A stretch of 64,000 nt of DNA from Sphingomonas sp. (GTDB lineage Bacteria > Pseudomonadota > Alphaproteobacteria > Sphingomonadales > Sphingomonadaceae): assembly GCF_019746665.1 (NCBI RefSeq), contig NZ_JAIERS010000004.1:1-64000 (forward strand), read 5' to 3'. Positions within the stretch are counted from its first letter, which is position 1. The number at the start of each line of letters is the position of its first letter. A model generated the notes under the pieces. That model did no database searches. It saw only the letters and a program-made list of their open reading frames with translations, and was not told the origin of the DNA. A program made the translations under genes and the position numbers. This document shows, in pieces, positions 10,804-22,607 of the stretch.

Positions 10804-12186
10804 CTACTCCTCGCTTCGGGTGTCGGTGATGCCGAGCAGCTTCAGCTTGCGGTGCAGCGCCGAACGCTCCATCCCGATGAAGCTCGCGGTTCGCGAGATA
10901 TTGCCCGAGAAGCGCCGGATCTGCACCCGCAGATATTCGCGTTCGAACGATTCGCGCGCCTCGCGAAGCGGCGCCCCCATGATCGCCTGTGTCGCCGCCC
11001 CCAGCCCCGCGTCCCGCGGATCACCAAGAACTTCGGCGGGCAGCAGATCGAGATCGATCCGACCGATCCGGTCACCCGGTGCGAGGATCACCGTCCGTTC
11101 GACCACGTTGCGCAGTTCGCGCACATTTCCCGGCCAGTCATAGCTTTGCAGCGCAACCATCGCCTCTGGCGCGATTTCCGGCGTGGGCACGCGGCGCTGC
11201 GCGGCATAATGCGCGACGAACTGCTCGACCAGCGGCGGAATATCCTCCCGGCGTTCGGTCAACGCTGGCATCGTTACTGGCACCACGTTCAGCCGATAGT
11301 AGAGGTCTTCGCGGAACCGACCCTCGGCGATCTCGGCGGTCAGGTCCCGCGCCGTCGCCGAGACGACTCGGACATCGACGCGTACCTGGCGCTGGCCGCC
11401 GACCCGCACGAAGCTCTGGTCGGTCAGCACTCGAAGAATGCGCGCCTGGGTCGCCACCGGCATGTCGGCGATTTCGTCAAGGAACAGCGTGCCGCCATGC
11501 GCCTGTTCAAGCAGCCCAGGCCGCGCGACCTGCCCGCCCTCCTCCACGCCGAACAATTCTTCCTCGACGCGCTCGGGCGTCATCCGCGCGGCGCTCACCA
11601 CGACGAACGGCGCGCCGGCGCGCGTGCTCCAGCCGTGGAGCAGCCGGGCGGCCACCTCCTTGCCGGTACCGGCGCCGCCCATGATCATCACCCGGCTGCC
11701 GGTCGCCGCTACCCGTTTCAGGGTGGCGCGCACGCCGTTGATCGGCGCGGAGTTGCCCGTCAGTTCATCCTCGCGCCCGGCGGCGGCACGGAGCGAGGCG
11801 ATCTCGCGCTTCAGCCGCTCGGTCTCGGTCGCACGCTCGACAAGCAGCAGCAAACGCTCGGCCTCGAACGGCTTCTCGATGAAATCGGCCGCGCCCCGCC
11901 GGATCGCCGCGACCGCGGTATCAAGGTTGCCGTGCCCTGAGATCACGATGACAGGTAGACTGGGATCGCGACGCTTGAGCTCATCGAGCAGATCGAGCCC
12001 GTCGAGCCGCGAACCCTGCAGCCACACATCGAGCAGGACGAGCGATGGGCGCCGCGCGGTGAAGGCTTCGAGCGCGGCGTCGCTGTCGGCGGCGAGGCGG
12101 GCCTCATAGCCTTCATCCTCCAGCACGCCGGCCACCAATTCGCGAATGTCGCGTTCGTCGTCGACGACCAGGATATCGAGAGTCAT
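10804..12186 (-). CDS. ntrX: Response regulator NtrX lacking the sigma-54 GAFTGA motif
   Basis: Protein of 460 residues. The receiver domain (1-120) has the acidic pair DD9-10, phospho-acceptor Asp53 (LLLDVWL) and Lys in EKPFE. The AAA+ domain (about 140-385) has a degenerate Walker A (GGAGTGKE) and Walker B LFLDEIADMP. Where sigma-54 activators carry GAFTGA, this protein reads GVEEGGQVAR, so contact with sigma-54 is not expected. The C-terminus is a Fis-type helix-turn-helix (NISRTASFIGMERSALHRKL). NtrX with the kinase NtrY (2 bp upstream) controls nitrogen or redox metabolism and the cell envelope in alphaproteobacteria. It probably acts through sigma-70 promoters, which is inference. Confidence 0.93.
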   Translation of the reverse strand: MTLDILVVDDERDIRELVAGVLEDEGYEARLAADSDAALEAFTARRPSLVLLDVWLQGSRLDGLDLLDELKRRDPSLPVIVISGHGNLDTAVAAIRRGAADFIEKPFEAERLLLLVERATETERLKREIASLRAAAGREDELTGNSAPINGVRATLKRVAATGSRVMIMGGAGTGKEVAARLLHGWSTRAGAPFVVVSAARMTPERVEEELFGVEEGGQVARPGLLEQAHGGTLFLDEIADMPVATQARILRVLTDQSFVRVGGQRQVRVDVRVVSATARDLTAEIAEGRFREDLYYRLNVVPVTMPALTERREDIPPLVEQFVAHYAAQRRVPTPEIAPEAMVALQSYDWPGNVRELRNVVERTVILAPGDRIGRIDLDLLPAEVLGDPRDAGLGAATQAIMGAPLREARESFEREYLRVQIRRFSGNISRTASFIGMERSALHRKLKLLGITDTRSEE

Positions 12187-12188
12187 AG

Positions 12189-14429
12189 CTACTTTCGAAG
12201 GCGGGTGAGCTGTGGCGGGGTTGCCTCCTCCGCGACACAGGGTTGTTCAGGCGTGCCGCAGGCGAGGGCGGCGAGCGCGACGGTATCGAAAGCGAGCGTT
12301 ACGATCGTGCCCCCCTCCGACCGATCGGCGAACGTCATCGCGCCGCCATGCTCCTCGACAATCTTCTTCACGATAGCGAGGCCAAGCCCCGTGCCGCGCG
12401 CCCGCGTCGTCATATAGGGTTCAACGATGCGATCGCGTTCGATCGGCAACCCAACGCCGCTGTCCGCGATCGTAATTGTAATCGCACCGGGAGTTTCGTC
12501 GAGCCGCATCTCGACCAGCTTCTCGCCATTATCATTTTTAGCTTCAATGGCTTCCACAGCGTTCTTGACCAGGTTTGTCAGCGCTTGACCCAGTTGGCGA
12601 CGGTCGCAGCGCATTACCGGCGGCGGCTCGTCGTACTGCAGTCGGAAAGCGATGGCGCCATGCGCGACTTCATGGAGGAACATCACCTGACGCGCGATGT
12701 CCAGCAACGACTCGTCACGGAACACCGGCTTGGGCATCCGAGCAAAGGACGAGAATTCATCGACCATCCGCCGCAAATCGCCGACCTGGCGGACAATCGT
12801 CTCGGTCAGCCGGGCAAAGGTGCCGTCGTCCGCCGGCACGCTCTTGCCATAGCGCCGCTGCAGCCGTTCGGCCGCGAGCTGGATCGGGGTGAGCGGATTC
12901 TTGATCTCATGCGCGATCCGCCGCGCCACATCGGCCCAGGCGGCGCGGCGCTGGTCGAGCAATTGCTGGGTGATGTCGTCGAATGTCAGGATCGGTCCGG
13001 CATTGGCGCTTGCGACCTTTACCGCCAGCGTACGCGCCTCGCCACGGACGACGATCTGCACCACCGCCTCACGCGCGTCCCCATCAAGCAGCGCGTCGAG
13101 CTCGGGCGATAACGCCGCCAGCGGCCGTCCCACCGCGCCGCCCTGCACCGCGAGCAATGCTTCGGCCGAATCGTTGATCAACCGCACCTGGCGAGCGCGA
13201 TCGATCGATATCACCCCGGCGGACACGCCGGACATCACCGCCTCGATCAGCGCGCGGCGGCTTTCGAGCTGATCATTGGCTGCAACCAGCGCCCCGGTCT
13301 GCGTCTCCAGCTGGCCGGTCATCGCATTGAACGCCCGCGCGAGCGTGCCGATCTCGTCGCGGCGGCGCGGCTGGCGCACCCGCGCCGACAAATCGCCCTC
13401 GGCAACCGCCCGCGCGGCCGCGACAAGCTCGCCCACGGGCCGCACCAGTCGATCCGCGACAGCGAGCGCCACCCAAACCGCGATACCCACGATCAGAAGC
13501 GAAATCAGCAGCAGCGCCGCGTTGAACTGCAGCTGCAGCGAGCGCGACCGGCCGATCAGCGTGCGATAGTCAGACACGACACGCTCACTGCGCCGCAACT
13601 GCGCGTTGATCTGCGGATCGAACACGCGCGCGGCATAAAGATAACTGCCCGCGCGCGCATCGAACACGGTCAGCAGGCCGATTCGGTCGCGCTCGGGGAT
13701 CAGCACAGCGGGCGCTCCGGCGCGGAGTTTGGCGACTAGCGCTGGGGTGATCAAACGCTCGATATCGTTGCGCTCATAGGGATTGACCATGATCAGCCGA
13801 CGCGCAGGCTGACCAGGTGCTACCTGCACAATCATGCTTTCGGAAAGCTCGCGGCGCAGCACCTGCACAGCATAACCCTCTTGGAATTCACGGCTTTCCA
13901 TTGGAACGAGGCGCAAATAGCCGCGCAAATCATCGCGCATCGTTAGCGTCTCGCGGGTGTAATGATCTACTTCGGTCTGATAGACGTAGCGCGCGATCGC
14001 ATAGCTGTTCTCGAGCACGCCACGTGCCCGGTCCGAGAACCAAAATTCGACGCCATATTGGAACAGCAGCGAGGCGAAGATCACGACCAGCAAGGTCGGC
14101 ACCGCCGCCACCGCCGAGAACAGCGCGACGAGGCGCACATGTAGCCGCCCCTCGCCCCCGATTGGCGAGGCGGCCGCGCGCCGCATCGCGATCCGGCGTC
14201 CGAGCAGCACCAGCAATGCCATGCCCGGCAGCAGGTTGGCGACGAGCATCAGCGCGACGAGCGGCGGCGTGAGCAGAACCACCGAATTCGCGCCGCGCGA
14301 AATGATCCACCAGCTGGCAAGCGGCACCGCCAGGCCGAGCGCTAGCACGGCCATCTCTACCCAGCGGACGAACGCTTGACGCGCGGGCGCTCCCAACGGG
14401 CTAGCAGTCAGAGTCGCGGGCGCGTCCAT
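12189..14429 (-). CDS. ntrY: Membrane sensor histidine kinase NtrY
   Basis: Protein of 746 residues from ATG 14429 (MDAPATLTAS). The frame is open 40 codons further upstream, but that extension does not look like family members; the start is uncertain because no strong ribosome-binding site is seen. Several N-terminal membrane segments (about 20-110 and around 310-330) flank a periplasmic sensor region. They are followed by HAMP (RPVGELVAAARAVAEGDLSAR), PAS (ALIEAVMSGVSAGVISID), HisKA with phospho-His in [16 protein letters not shown], and an HATPase domain ([30 protein letters not shown]). It is 2 bp from its regulator ntrX. The signal it senses is unknown. Confidence 0.93.
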   Translation of the reverse strand: MDAPATLTASPLGAPARQAFVRWVEMAVLALGLAVPLASWWIISRGANSVVLLTPPLVALMLVANLLPGMALLVLLGRRIAMRRAAASPIGGEGRLHVRLVALFSAVAAVPTLLVVIFASLLFQYGVEFWFSDRARGVLENSYAIARYVYQTEVDHYTRETLTMRDDLRGYLRLVPMESREFQEGYAVQVLRRELSESMIVQVAPGQPARRLIMVNPYERNDIERLITPALVAKLRAGAPAVLIPERDRIGLLTVFDARAGSYLYAARVFDPQINAQLRRSERVVSDYRTLIGRSRSLQLQFNAALLLISLLIVGIAVWVALAVADRLVRPVGELVAAARAVAEGDLSARVRQPRRRDEIGTLARAFNAMTGQLETQTGALVAANDQLESRRALIEAVMSGVSAGVISIDRARQVRLINDSAEALLAVQGGAVGRPLAALSPELDALLDGDAREAVVQIVVRGEARTLAVKVASANAGPILTFDDITQQLLDQRRAAWADVARRIAHEIKNPLTPIQLAAERLQRRYGKSVPADDGTFARLTETIVRQVGDLRRMVDEFSSFARMPKPVFRDESLLDIARQVMFLHEVAHGAIAFRLQYDEPPPVMRCDRRQLGQALTNLVKNAVEAIEAKNDNGEKLVEMRLDETPGAITITIADSGVGLPIERDRIVEPYMTTRARGTGLGLAIVKKIVEEHGGAMTFADRSEGGTIVTLAFDTVALAALACGTPEQPCVAEEATPPQLTRLRK

Positions 14430-16103
14430 CGTGGCACCAATACAACAGTCAAGCTGCAGCCGGTAGCCAAGAGTGACATAAAAGCCGCATAGCTCTTCTA
14501 TCGCGTGCCGAGATGGCAGGAAAAAGGCCGGGTAGAGCAACGACGCCAAGGCGCCCCGCTTTCGCCTTAATGCTTGGTGAGGCTGCCGCTTGCTAGAGGG
14601 CTCCCGGCTCTCGGGGAGAGCGAACGGTGCGTGCGATTATAGCCCTGCCCCTTCTCGCACTGTTGCTGGGTGGCGCCGGCGTTCCGCGCGAGGGCGCGCT
14701 GCGCCATGGGCCAGCCGGAAGTTGGCGACCGATCCTCCAGGGTCGATTGGCCAACGGCCTTCGCTACGCGATCTTGCCACGCCCCACCAAGGAGCCCGGC
14801 ATCGCCCTGCTGATGCGCGTCGAAGGCGGTTTCATCGCTGAACGACGCCCCGGTGAGCGGGGCCTCGCGCATCTGATCGAACATCTGGTATTTGACAGTC
14901 CCACGCACCGAGCGCCAGGCGAACGCGCGCATTTCGTCAAGGTCGGCCTGCCCCTTACTTTTCCCGCGCCACGCGCCGGCACGACAGATTGGCGCGAGAG
15001 CCGTTATTTTGTCAGCACCCGCACCCGCCGCGTCGCCGATATCGATCGGCTGCTCGCCCTGTTCCGGGAAGGCGCGCAAGACCTGACCTTCCGCGCAGAC
15101 GCGGTCGACGCGCAGCGCGCGGATGTGATGCGCGAAATGGCGGACAAACGGCCCGGCAACATCATTTACGCACGCTATATCGCCGCCGTCGCGCCGGGCA
15201 CGCCAACCGACGTGATCGACGCACAAAATTCCGACGACGTCCCAAACGCCAGCATCGCGACCATCCGCGCGCTCTACAGCCGACTCTATCGCCCCGAGCA
15301 TGTGACGATCGTGATCGTGGGGAACGTCGATCCCGCGGAGATAGCCACCCTGATACGCCGCCATTTCGGTAATTGGCGCGGCACAGGGCCTGCCACGAGG
15401 CCTTGGCCAATTCCCCCGCTCCGCCCGGCCCGCATTGCCCCGCTCAGCTTCGCCGCTGAGGCACCCGGACGCCGCGGTGCCATCGTCACGGTCGCTCCGG
15501 CGCCGCCACTGCCCGCGCGGAGCGCTGCCGAACAGATCGAACGCGACCTGATCGATCGGCTGATAACCCGGATCGTCACCAGGCGGCTGACGCGTCTTCA
15601 GGGCGAAAGGCCGCCTGGCCAATTTGGCATGTTCATCGAGACGGGCGCCCACGGCCAGACCGGCGGCCGGCGGTTGGCGCTGTGGGATAACTTCGAACCC
15701 GGCCAATGGCGCATGGCGACCGCGCGGCTCGTTCAGACGGTTTGCACAATCAGCGGCAGCGGCTTCGCCTCGGACGAGATCGCTGCCGCGAAAACCGCGT
15801 TGATCGAGGAGTTGGCGAGGGCTGATGCCGATGCTCCCGCCGAGGAGAATGTCGCCATCGCGCAGCGGCTTGCGGATGCGGTTGCGAATGGCGCGCTCCT
15901 CCCCGCGCCTGGCGCCCTGCTCCGCCATGCCCGCATCTGGCTCCCTATGGTAGACACGCCGATGCTCGATCGCTGGTGGCAGGCGCAGTGGCGATCGGGC
16001 CTGCCGCATGTGCGCGTGGAAACGTCCGAGCTTCAGGAAATAGCGTCGCCGGCGACCGCGATCGGCGAGGTGATCAAGGAATGGGGCGCGCCTGGCTGCC
16101 CGC

Positions 16104-17521
<1,418 letters not shown>

Positions 17522-17525
<4 letters not shown>

Positions 17526-18589
17526 GCCGCCCTCGGCAGCAGCAGGCGGAATACGGTCTGACCGCCTTCGCGCGCATATTGGGCGATGCCGCCCATGTCG
17601 CGCATCAGCTTATCGACCAATGCAAGGCCCAGCCCCTGCCCTTCGGGCTTGCCGGAGACGAAGGGATCGAACAGGTGATCCGCAATGTCGGCGGGGGCGC
17701 CGGGGCCGTTATCGATCACGCTTAGCTCGATGGGTAGTGGCTGTCGTGGCCGCCCAGGTGCAACGCTCGCCGCCATGCCGTGGCGATAGGCGGTGGCGAG
17801 CGTCACCCGTCGATCGGCCTGGTCGGCGGTCGCCTCGACCGCGTTCTTGACGAGGTTCAGCACAACCTGCACCAGCGCGCCCCGGTCCGCGCGCACGGGA
17901 GGTAGCGAGGGATCGAAGCGCTCCTCCAGGCGCACCCCGCGCGCGAAACCCGCGAGCGCCACACGGCGAACATCGTCGAGCAGCGGATAGATGTTGAGCG
18001 CCTCAGGCGTGAGCGGGCGCGTGTCGGTGAAGCCCTCCATCCGGTCAATCAGCGCGGCGACGCGGTCGACCTCTCGCACGATTAGCGCGGCGAGCGCCGC
18101 CTCCTCGCCCGCGACCGCGCCCTGCAGCAACTGCGCGGCACCGCGGATGCCGGAGAGTGGGTTCTTGATTTCATGCGCGAGCATCGCCGCCGCGCCGATG
18201 GCCGCGCGCGCCCCGCCGCCCGGGGGCGTCGCGATCCGGCGCGCGGCGGTCTCGGCCAGCGTCACCAGCCGCCACCCGGGCTGATCGGGCACCGGCGTCT
18301 CGGCGAAATCGACCCGCAGTGTCCCGCCGCGCGGCGCCCGAAGTTCGGTATCGAACGCGGCAAAGCCCCGCCCCGCGCGCGGCCGGGCATAATCATCGGG
18401 CAATTGGATCACCTGCGGCAGCTCGGCCCCCAGCATCGCGCGTTCCGATTGGTTAAGCAGCCGCTCCGCGGCGGCATTGGCATAGGCGATCCGGTCATCG
18501 GGGCCGAGCAGCAGCACCGCCATGGGCATCGCGCCGATCAGCTCGGCGAAGCCCGGCGGCGCGCTCAGGCCGCCGCTTTCGTCCGCCAC
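17522..18589 (-). CDS. ntrB: Nitrogen sensor histidine kinase NtrB (GlnL)
   Basis: Soluble kinase of 355 residues that phosphorylates or dephosphorylates NtrC in response to PII. A PAS domain occupies about 15-120 ([22 protein letters not shown]). The phospho-His lies in [20 protein letters not shown], and the HATPase part has [16 protein letters not shown] and [12 protein letters not shown]. There is no membrane segment, as expected for NtrB. Start GTG 18589 lies inside the last 25 bp of dusB, which suggests coupling. Confidence 0.95.
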
Positions 18590-19563
18590 GGCGCATAGAA
18601 TTCGGCAAGCATCGCCTGCACCCGAACCGGATCGGGCTCCGCATTCACCCGGTTGCGGAATTCAGCCGAGCCGTGCAGCCCGCGCGTGTACCAACCAATA
18701 TGCTTGCGCGCGAGATTGACGCCGGTGTCCTTGCCATAAAGGCTGAGCATCGCCTGATAATGTTCTATGATCAGGCGATATTGTTCCTCGATCGAGGGAT
18801 CGGGCAGGCGTCGGCCGGTGCGGAACCACTCCATCACCTGCCCGAGCAGCCAGGGCCGGCCATAGGCGCCGCGCCCAATCATCACCCCGTCCGCACCCGA
18901 AAGTTCGAGCGCGCGCTCGGCATGCTCGATCCCGCAGATATCGCCGTTGACGATCACCGGCAGCGAGACCGCCGCCTTCACGCGGGCGACGAATGCCCAA
19001 TCGGCGCTGCCCTTATACATTTGGTTGCGGGTGCGGCCGTGGACGGTGATCAGTTTCACGCCCAAATCTTCGGCGATGCGCGCGAGCTCGGGAGCGTTGA
19101 GGCTCGCATGGTCCCACCCCATCCGCATCTTGAGCGTGACGGGCACTTTCACCGCCTTGACCGTCGCGTCGATCAGCGACGCGGCGTGCTGCAGGTCACG
19201 CATCAGCGCCGAGCCCGCGAAGCCGTTGACGATCTTCTTCACCGGACAGCCCATGTTGATGTCGATGATCGCCGCGCCGCGATCCTCGTTCAATTTGGCG
19301 GCCTCGGCCATTTCGTGCGGGCTGCAGCCGGCAAGCTGCATGGAGATCGGCTCCTCCGCCGCGTCCCACGCCGCCTTTTGCAGCGACTGGCGGGTCTCCC
19401 GGATCATCGCCTGGCTCGCGATCATCTCGGTGACGTTGAGCCCTGAGCCATACCGGCGGACGATGCGACGAAACGGCATGTCGGTGACGCCGGTCATCGG
19501 CGCCAGAATTACCGGCGTTTCGATCCGCACCGGACCGATCTGGATGGGGGCGAGCTTGGTCAT
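18565..19563 (-). CDS. dusB: tRNA-dihydrouridine synthase (NifR3/DusB family)
   Basis: Flavoenzyme of 332 residues that reduces uridine to dihydrouridine in tRNA. It shows the TIM-barrel start [17 protein letters not shown], the catalytic Cys in [23 protein letters not shown] and the FMN phosphate-binding [12 protein letters not shown] chose the second of two adjacent ATGs (19563), which has AGG six bases upstream; an upstream open part lacks similarity. The order dusB(nifR3)-ntrB-ntrC is the classic alphaproteobacterial arrangement. Confidence 0.95.
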   Translation of the reverse strand: MTKLAPIQIGPVRIETPVILAPMTGVTDMPFRRIVRRYGSGLNVTEMIASQAMIRETRQSLQKAAWDAAEEPISMQLAGCSPHEMAEAAKLNEDRGAAIIDINMGCPVKKIVNGFAGSALMRDLQHAASLIDATVKAVKVPVTLKMRMGWDHASLNAPELARIAEDLGVKLITVHGRTRNQMYKGSADWAFVARVKAAVSLPVIVNGDICGIEHAERALELSGADGVMIGRGAYGRPWLLGQVMEWFRTGRRLPDPSIEEQYRLIIEHYQAMLSLYGKDTGVNLARKHIGWYTRGLHGSAEFRNRVNAEPDPVRVQAMLAEFYAPWRTKAAA

Positions 19564-19566
19564 CAT

Positions 19567-19969
19567 CTGCCTAAAAAGTGGGCAGCATCTAGAGGGGGTG
19601 GGGCGGGAGCGCAAGAGAGAGCACGGGCAATGTTCTTTGTTCGCGCAGACACACAGCGGGCGCAGCGATACGTGTTTGAATTACCCTTGTCGCCCCCGCG
19701 AAAGCCGGGGCTCTGCTTTTTTCGGTCCCACGTGGACGGCCTCGTGCCTAGCCCAAAAAGTTGCACGACAACCCCTTTCCTTCCCGCGCGAAGGCAGGCG
19801 ACTAGTTGCGCCGCCGCCGATATCTATCCGCAGCAAATAGGCGCCCCAGCGAATCTGGACCCCGGCCCGCGCCGGGACAGGGTTGGATGAAGGCCGGAAA
19901 AGGATTGGAGGAAAGGAGCAAGCTTGCGACCACTGGCGAACGCCAAAACCATCGGCTAGGCGCCCGCCC
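19567..19969. repeat. 403-bp gene-free stretch with dispersed palindromic units
   Basis: No convincing gene. At 19689-19710 a palindromic unit (GTCGCCCCCGCGAAAGCCGG) matches, in opposite orientation, the unit in the rpsJ-rplC gap. A second palindrome CCCGGC-CCGC-GCCGGG lies at 19861-19876. Promoters for divergent dusB and ispDF must also lie here, but none stood out. Confidence 0.65.
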
Positions 19970-21130
19970 ATGAGCAAGACCATCGCGCTGATCGTCGCCG
20001 CGGGAAGCGGCACGCGGATCGGCGGTATCATCCCCAAGCAGTTCGCCCTCCTTGCCGGCAAGCCTATGCTCGCGCACAGCCTTGCGGCGCTGCGCGCGCA
20101 TCCGGAGATCAATGAGGTCGTCGTCGTCATCGGCGCCGGGCAGGAAGCGCTGCTCGCGGCTGCGGTAGGCGAGGTTCGCCATGTCACCGGCGGCGCCACC
20201 CGCCGCGAGTCGGCGCGCAACGGACTGGAGGCGATCGTCGGAGAGGCGCCGGCGCGCGTCCTAATCCACGACGCCGCCCGCCCCTTCCTGCCGCACGCCG
20301 TAATCGACCGGCTGCTCGCCGCGCTTGAAAGTATGCCCGGTGCGATCCCCGCCCTGCCCGTCGCCGACACGCTCGCGCGCGGCGGAGGCGAACTCGGCGA
20401 CATCGTGCCGCGCGACGGCCTGTGGCGGGTGCAGACGCCGCAGGCGTTCCGCTATGACGCCATCCTCGACGCGCACCGCCGCTGGCCGGCCGATGACGAA
20501 GCAACCGATGACGCACAGATGCTTCGCCGTTTCGGCGGCGCCGTGACGCTGGTAGAAGGCGATATCATGCTCGACAAAGTGACCTACCCCGCCGACATCG
20601 CCGCCGCCGAGGCGCGCCAGGCCGCAACGCTGATCAGCCGCAGCGCGACCGGCTTCGACGTCCACCGGCTGGAGGCGGGCGAGGAGCTTTGGCTCGGTGG
20701 CGTGCTGATCCCGCACGACAAGGGCCTGTCGGGCCACAGCGACGCCGATGTCGCGCTCCACGCGCTCACCGACGCGCTGCTCGGCTGCACCGGCGAGGGC
20801 GATATCGGCACCCACTTCCCGCCGAGCGATCCGCAATGGAAGGGCGCGGCCTCTTACAAATTCCTCCAGCACGCCGCGCGCATCATCGCCGAGAAGGGCG
20901 GCTTGATCGATTTCGTCGACCTGACGATCATCTGCGAGGCACCGAAGATCGGCCCCCACCGCGCCGCGATCCGCGCGCGGATCGCCGAGCTGCTGAACCT
21001 CGCGCCCGAACAAGTGAGCATCAAGGCAACCACCACCGAGCGGCTGGGGTTTACCGGACGCGGCGAGGGCATCGCGACGCAAGCCTGCGCCACGGTGCGT
21101 CTGCCGCTCGCCGCAAAGGGTGCCGCATGA
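19970..21130 (+). CDS. ispDF: Bifunctional IspD/IspF enzyme of the MEP isoprenoid pathway
   Basis: Fused enzyme of 386 residues. The N-terminal half (about 1-225) is 2-C-methyl-D-erythritol 4-phosphate cytidylyltransferase: IVAAGSGTRIGG nucleotide loop, HDAARPF and VQTPQAFR. The C-terminal half (about 229-386) is 2-C-methyl-D-erythritol 2,4-cyclodiphosphate synthase, with metal-binding TGFDVHRL and GHSDADVALHALTDALLG, GDIGTHFP and KATTTERLGFTGRGEG. The fusion is typical of alphaproteobacteria. The pathway supplies the C5 units for carotenoids and the bacteriochlorophyll tail. Start ATG 19970 matches the family N-terminus. It overlaps the next gene by 4 bp (ATGA). Confidence 0.96.
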   Translation: MSKTIALIVAAGSGTRIGGIIPKQFALLAGKPMLAHSLAALRAHPEINEVVVVIGAGQEALLAAAVGEVRHVTGGATRRESARNGLEAIVGEAPARVLIHDAARPFLPHAVIDRLLAALESMPGAIPALPVADTLARGGGELGDIVPRDGLWRVQTPQAFRYDAILDAHRRWPADDEATDDAQMLRRFGGAVTLVEGDIMLDKVTYPADIAAAEARQAATLISRSATGFDVHRLEAGEELWLGGVLIPHDKGLSGHSDADVALHALTDALLGCTGEGDIGTHFPPSDPQWKGAASYKFLQHAARIIAEKGGLIDFVDLTIICEAPKIGPHRAAIRARIAELLNLAPEQVSIKATTTERLGFTGRGEGIATQACATVRLPLAAKGAA

Positions 21131-21660
21131 AGAAGCTGATCGCCGCCGCCTTGCTCTGCATGGGATCGGGCGCGAACGCCGCGCAGACGATCACGATGCA
21201 GCTCCCTTGCGTCTCGGCACCCGAGGCGGAGGCGTTGATCACCTCGATCCTGCCCGAGACGATTGAGCAACTGGGCACCAGCTGCGCCGGTCAGTTGCCG
21301 CCCGGCGCCCTGCTGCGCCAGCCGCCCACGGCGCTGATCGCGCGCTATCGTGCCGATGCTGACGCCGCTTGGCCCGGTGCGCAAAAAGCGGTGCAACGGC
21401 TGGCGGGCGATAACATCGGCGGCCTGCTTTCGGGCAGCCTCGCGCGGCCGCTCATCGCCTCCTTGCTCGCGCCCGCCATCACCCGCGCGGTGCAGCCGGC
21501 GGACTGCCCGGCCTACGACCGAATCGTGACGCTCGCCCAGCCGCTGCCGCCGCGCAATCTCGCCGGGCTGCTCGTCGCCGCCTGGGAACTCGCCGACGCG
21601 CGCAAGAAGCCCGACACGACCGCGCCGGTGCGCGGCGGCCTGTCGATCTGCAAGCCATGA
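21127..21660 (+). CDS. Exported protein of unknown function
   Basis: Protein of 177 residues with a clear cleavable signal peptide ([18 protein letters not shown]). The mature part has four Cys (in LPCVS, TSCAG, ADCPAY and the C-terminal SICKP) that could form disulfides in the periplasm, and mostly helical, Ala/Leu-rich sequence. No family is recognised. It overlaps ispDF and pncC by 4 bp on either side, so the three genes are translationally coupled. Whether its role is linked to theirs cannot be judged. Confidence 0.75.
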   Translation: MKKLIAAALLCMGSGANAAQTITMQLPCVSAPEAEALITSILPETIEQLGTSCAGQLPPGALLRQPPTALIARYRADADAAWPGAQKAVQRLAGDNIGGLLSGSLARPLIASLLAPAITRAVQPADCPAYDRIVTLAQPLPPRNLAGLLVAAWELADARKKPDTTAPVRGGLSICKP

Positions 21661-22181
21661 CCGACACCATCCTGCTCCCCGAACTGGTCGACGCCGCGCG
21701 CCGCGTGCTTCACGCCAACCGAGCCGCAGGCCGCAAGGTCGCGGTGGCGGAAAGCTGCACCGGCGGGCTCGTTGCCGCCGCGCTCACGGAATTGGGCGGA
21801 GCGTCGGACGTGTTCCACGCGGGCTTCGTCACCTATTCCAACGAAGCCAAGATGCGGACCTTAGGCGTCTCCGCCGACATCATCGAAACCTTCGGCGCGG
21901 TGTCGGTGGCGACCGCCTGGGCAATGGCACAGGGCGTGCTGGAGGTGAGCGACGCCGATGTCGCGGTGGCCATTACCGGCGTCGCCGGGCCGGGCGGCGG
22001 ATCGGTCAAGAAGCCTGTGGGCACGGTCGTGTTCGCACGCGCGATCCGCGGCGAAGATCCTGCGCAGGTCGTGGCCGACAAGCGCCACTTTGGCGATCTG
22101 GGGCGCGGCGGGGTGCGGCTTCAGGCGGCGCTATGCGCGCTAGAACTGTTGCTGCCCGGCGCGACCTTGGGCGCGCCGTAA
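21657..22181 (+). CDS. pncC: Nicotinamide-nucleotide amidase (CinA C-terminal family)
   Basis: Protein of 174 residues, the length of stand-alone CinA C-terminal domains. PncC hydrolyses nicotinamide mononucleotide to nicotinate mononucleotide in NAD salvage. Motifs: [17 protein letters not shown] (nucleophile region), TYSNEAK and [12 protein letters not shown]. The start overlaps the upstream stop by 4 bp. The 3' end overlaps the convergent COQ10-like gene by 61 bp, which is rather long for real genes, but both proteins are well conserved in the overlapping part or end naturally there. Confidence 0.93.
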   Translation: MTDTILLPELVDAARRVLHANRAAGRKVAVAESCTGGLVAAALTELGGASDVFHAGFVTYSNEAKMRTLGVSADIIETFGAVSVATAWAMAQGVLEVSDADVAVAITGVAGPGGGSVKKPVGTVVFARAIRGEDPAQVVADKRHFGDLGRGGVRLQAALCALELLLPGATLGAP

Positions 22182-22603
22182 AGCGTCGCCGCGCGTGCCT
22201 CGAAGGCCCCGATCATCTTCTTCAGCGCCCGATCGAAAACCTGGCCCGCGATCATCTCGAACACCCGGTTCTTGAAGGCGAAATCCACCGAGAAATCGAC
22301 CAGGCACCCGCCTTGACCGTCGTCGCGGAAACCCCAGTCGTTGTTGAGATATTTCAGCGGGCCGTCGAGATAATCGACATGGATCTTGCTCGGCGCTTGC
22401 TTGGTGACGCGCGAGGTGAAGGTTTCGCGCAGCCCTTTGAAGCCCACCACCATGTCCGCGACCATCAGCGTCGGGTTGTCCGATCGCACCCGAATGGCGG
22501 AGACCCAGGGTAGGAAGTCGGGATAGCGCGCAACATCGGCAACCATCGCATACATTTGTTCGGGCGCGTAGGGGAGCGCGCGCGTCTCGCTATGCTTGGG
22601 CAT
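22121..22603 (-). CDS. COQ10/RatA-like START-domain protein
   Basis: Protein of 160 residues of the polyketide-cyclase/SRPBCC superfamily, related to mitochondrial COQ10, which binds ubiquinone, and annotated in bacteria as RatA-like. Visible features are the N-terminal strand [19 protein letters not shown], the YPDFLPWV segment and the C-terminal helix [16 protein letters not shown]. The role here is probably ubiquinone handling rather than a toxin. Start ATG 22603 fits the family; the open frame upstream overlaps lipA. It lies 4 bp downstream of lipA, a common alphaproteobacterial pair. Confidence 0.88.
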   Translation of the reverse strand: MPKHSETRALPYAPEQMYAMVADVARYPDFLPWVSAIRVRSDNPTLMVADMVVGFKGLRETFTSRVTKQAPSKIHVDYLDGPLKYLNNDWGFRDDGQGGCLVDFSVDFAFKNRVFEMIAGQVFDRALKKMIGAFEARAATLYGAPKVAPGSNSSSAHSAA

Positions 22604-22607
22604 CGGC

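Noticed and set aside
22121..22181. Idea that the 61-bp convergent overlap of pncC and the COQ10-like gene shows a wrong stop or frameshift
   Set aside because: Both frames end without break in similarity-poor tails, so a true overlap of divergent C-termini is simpler.
22121..22603. RatA toxin of a toxin-antitoxin pair
   Set aside because: No RatB-like gene adjoins. The pairing with lipA and the START domain point to a COQ10-like quinone-binding role.
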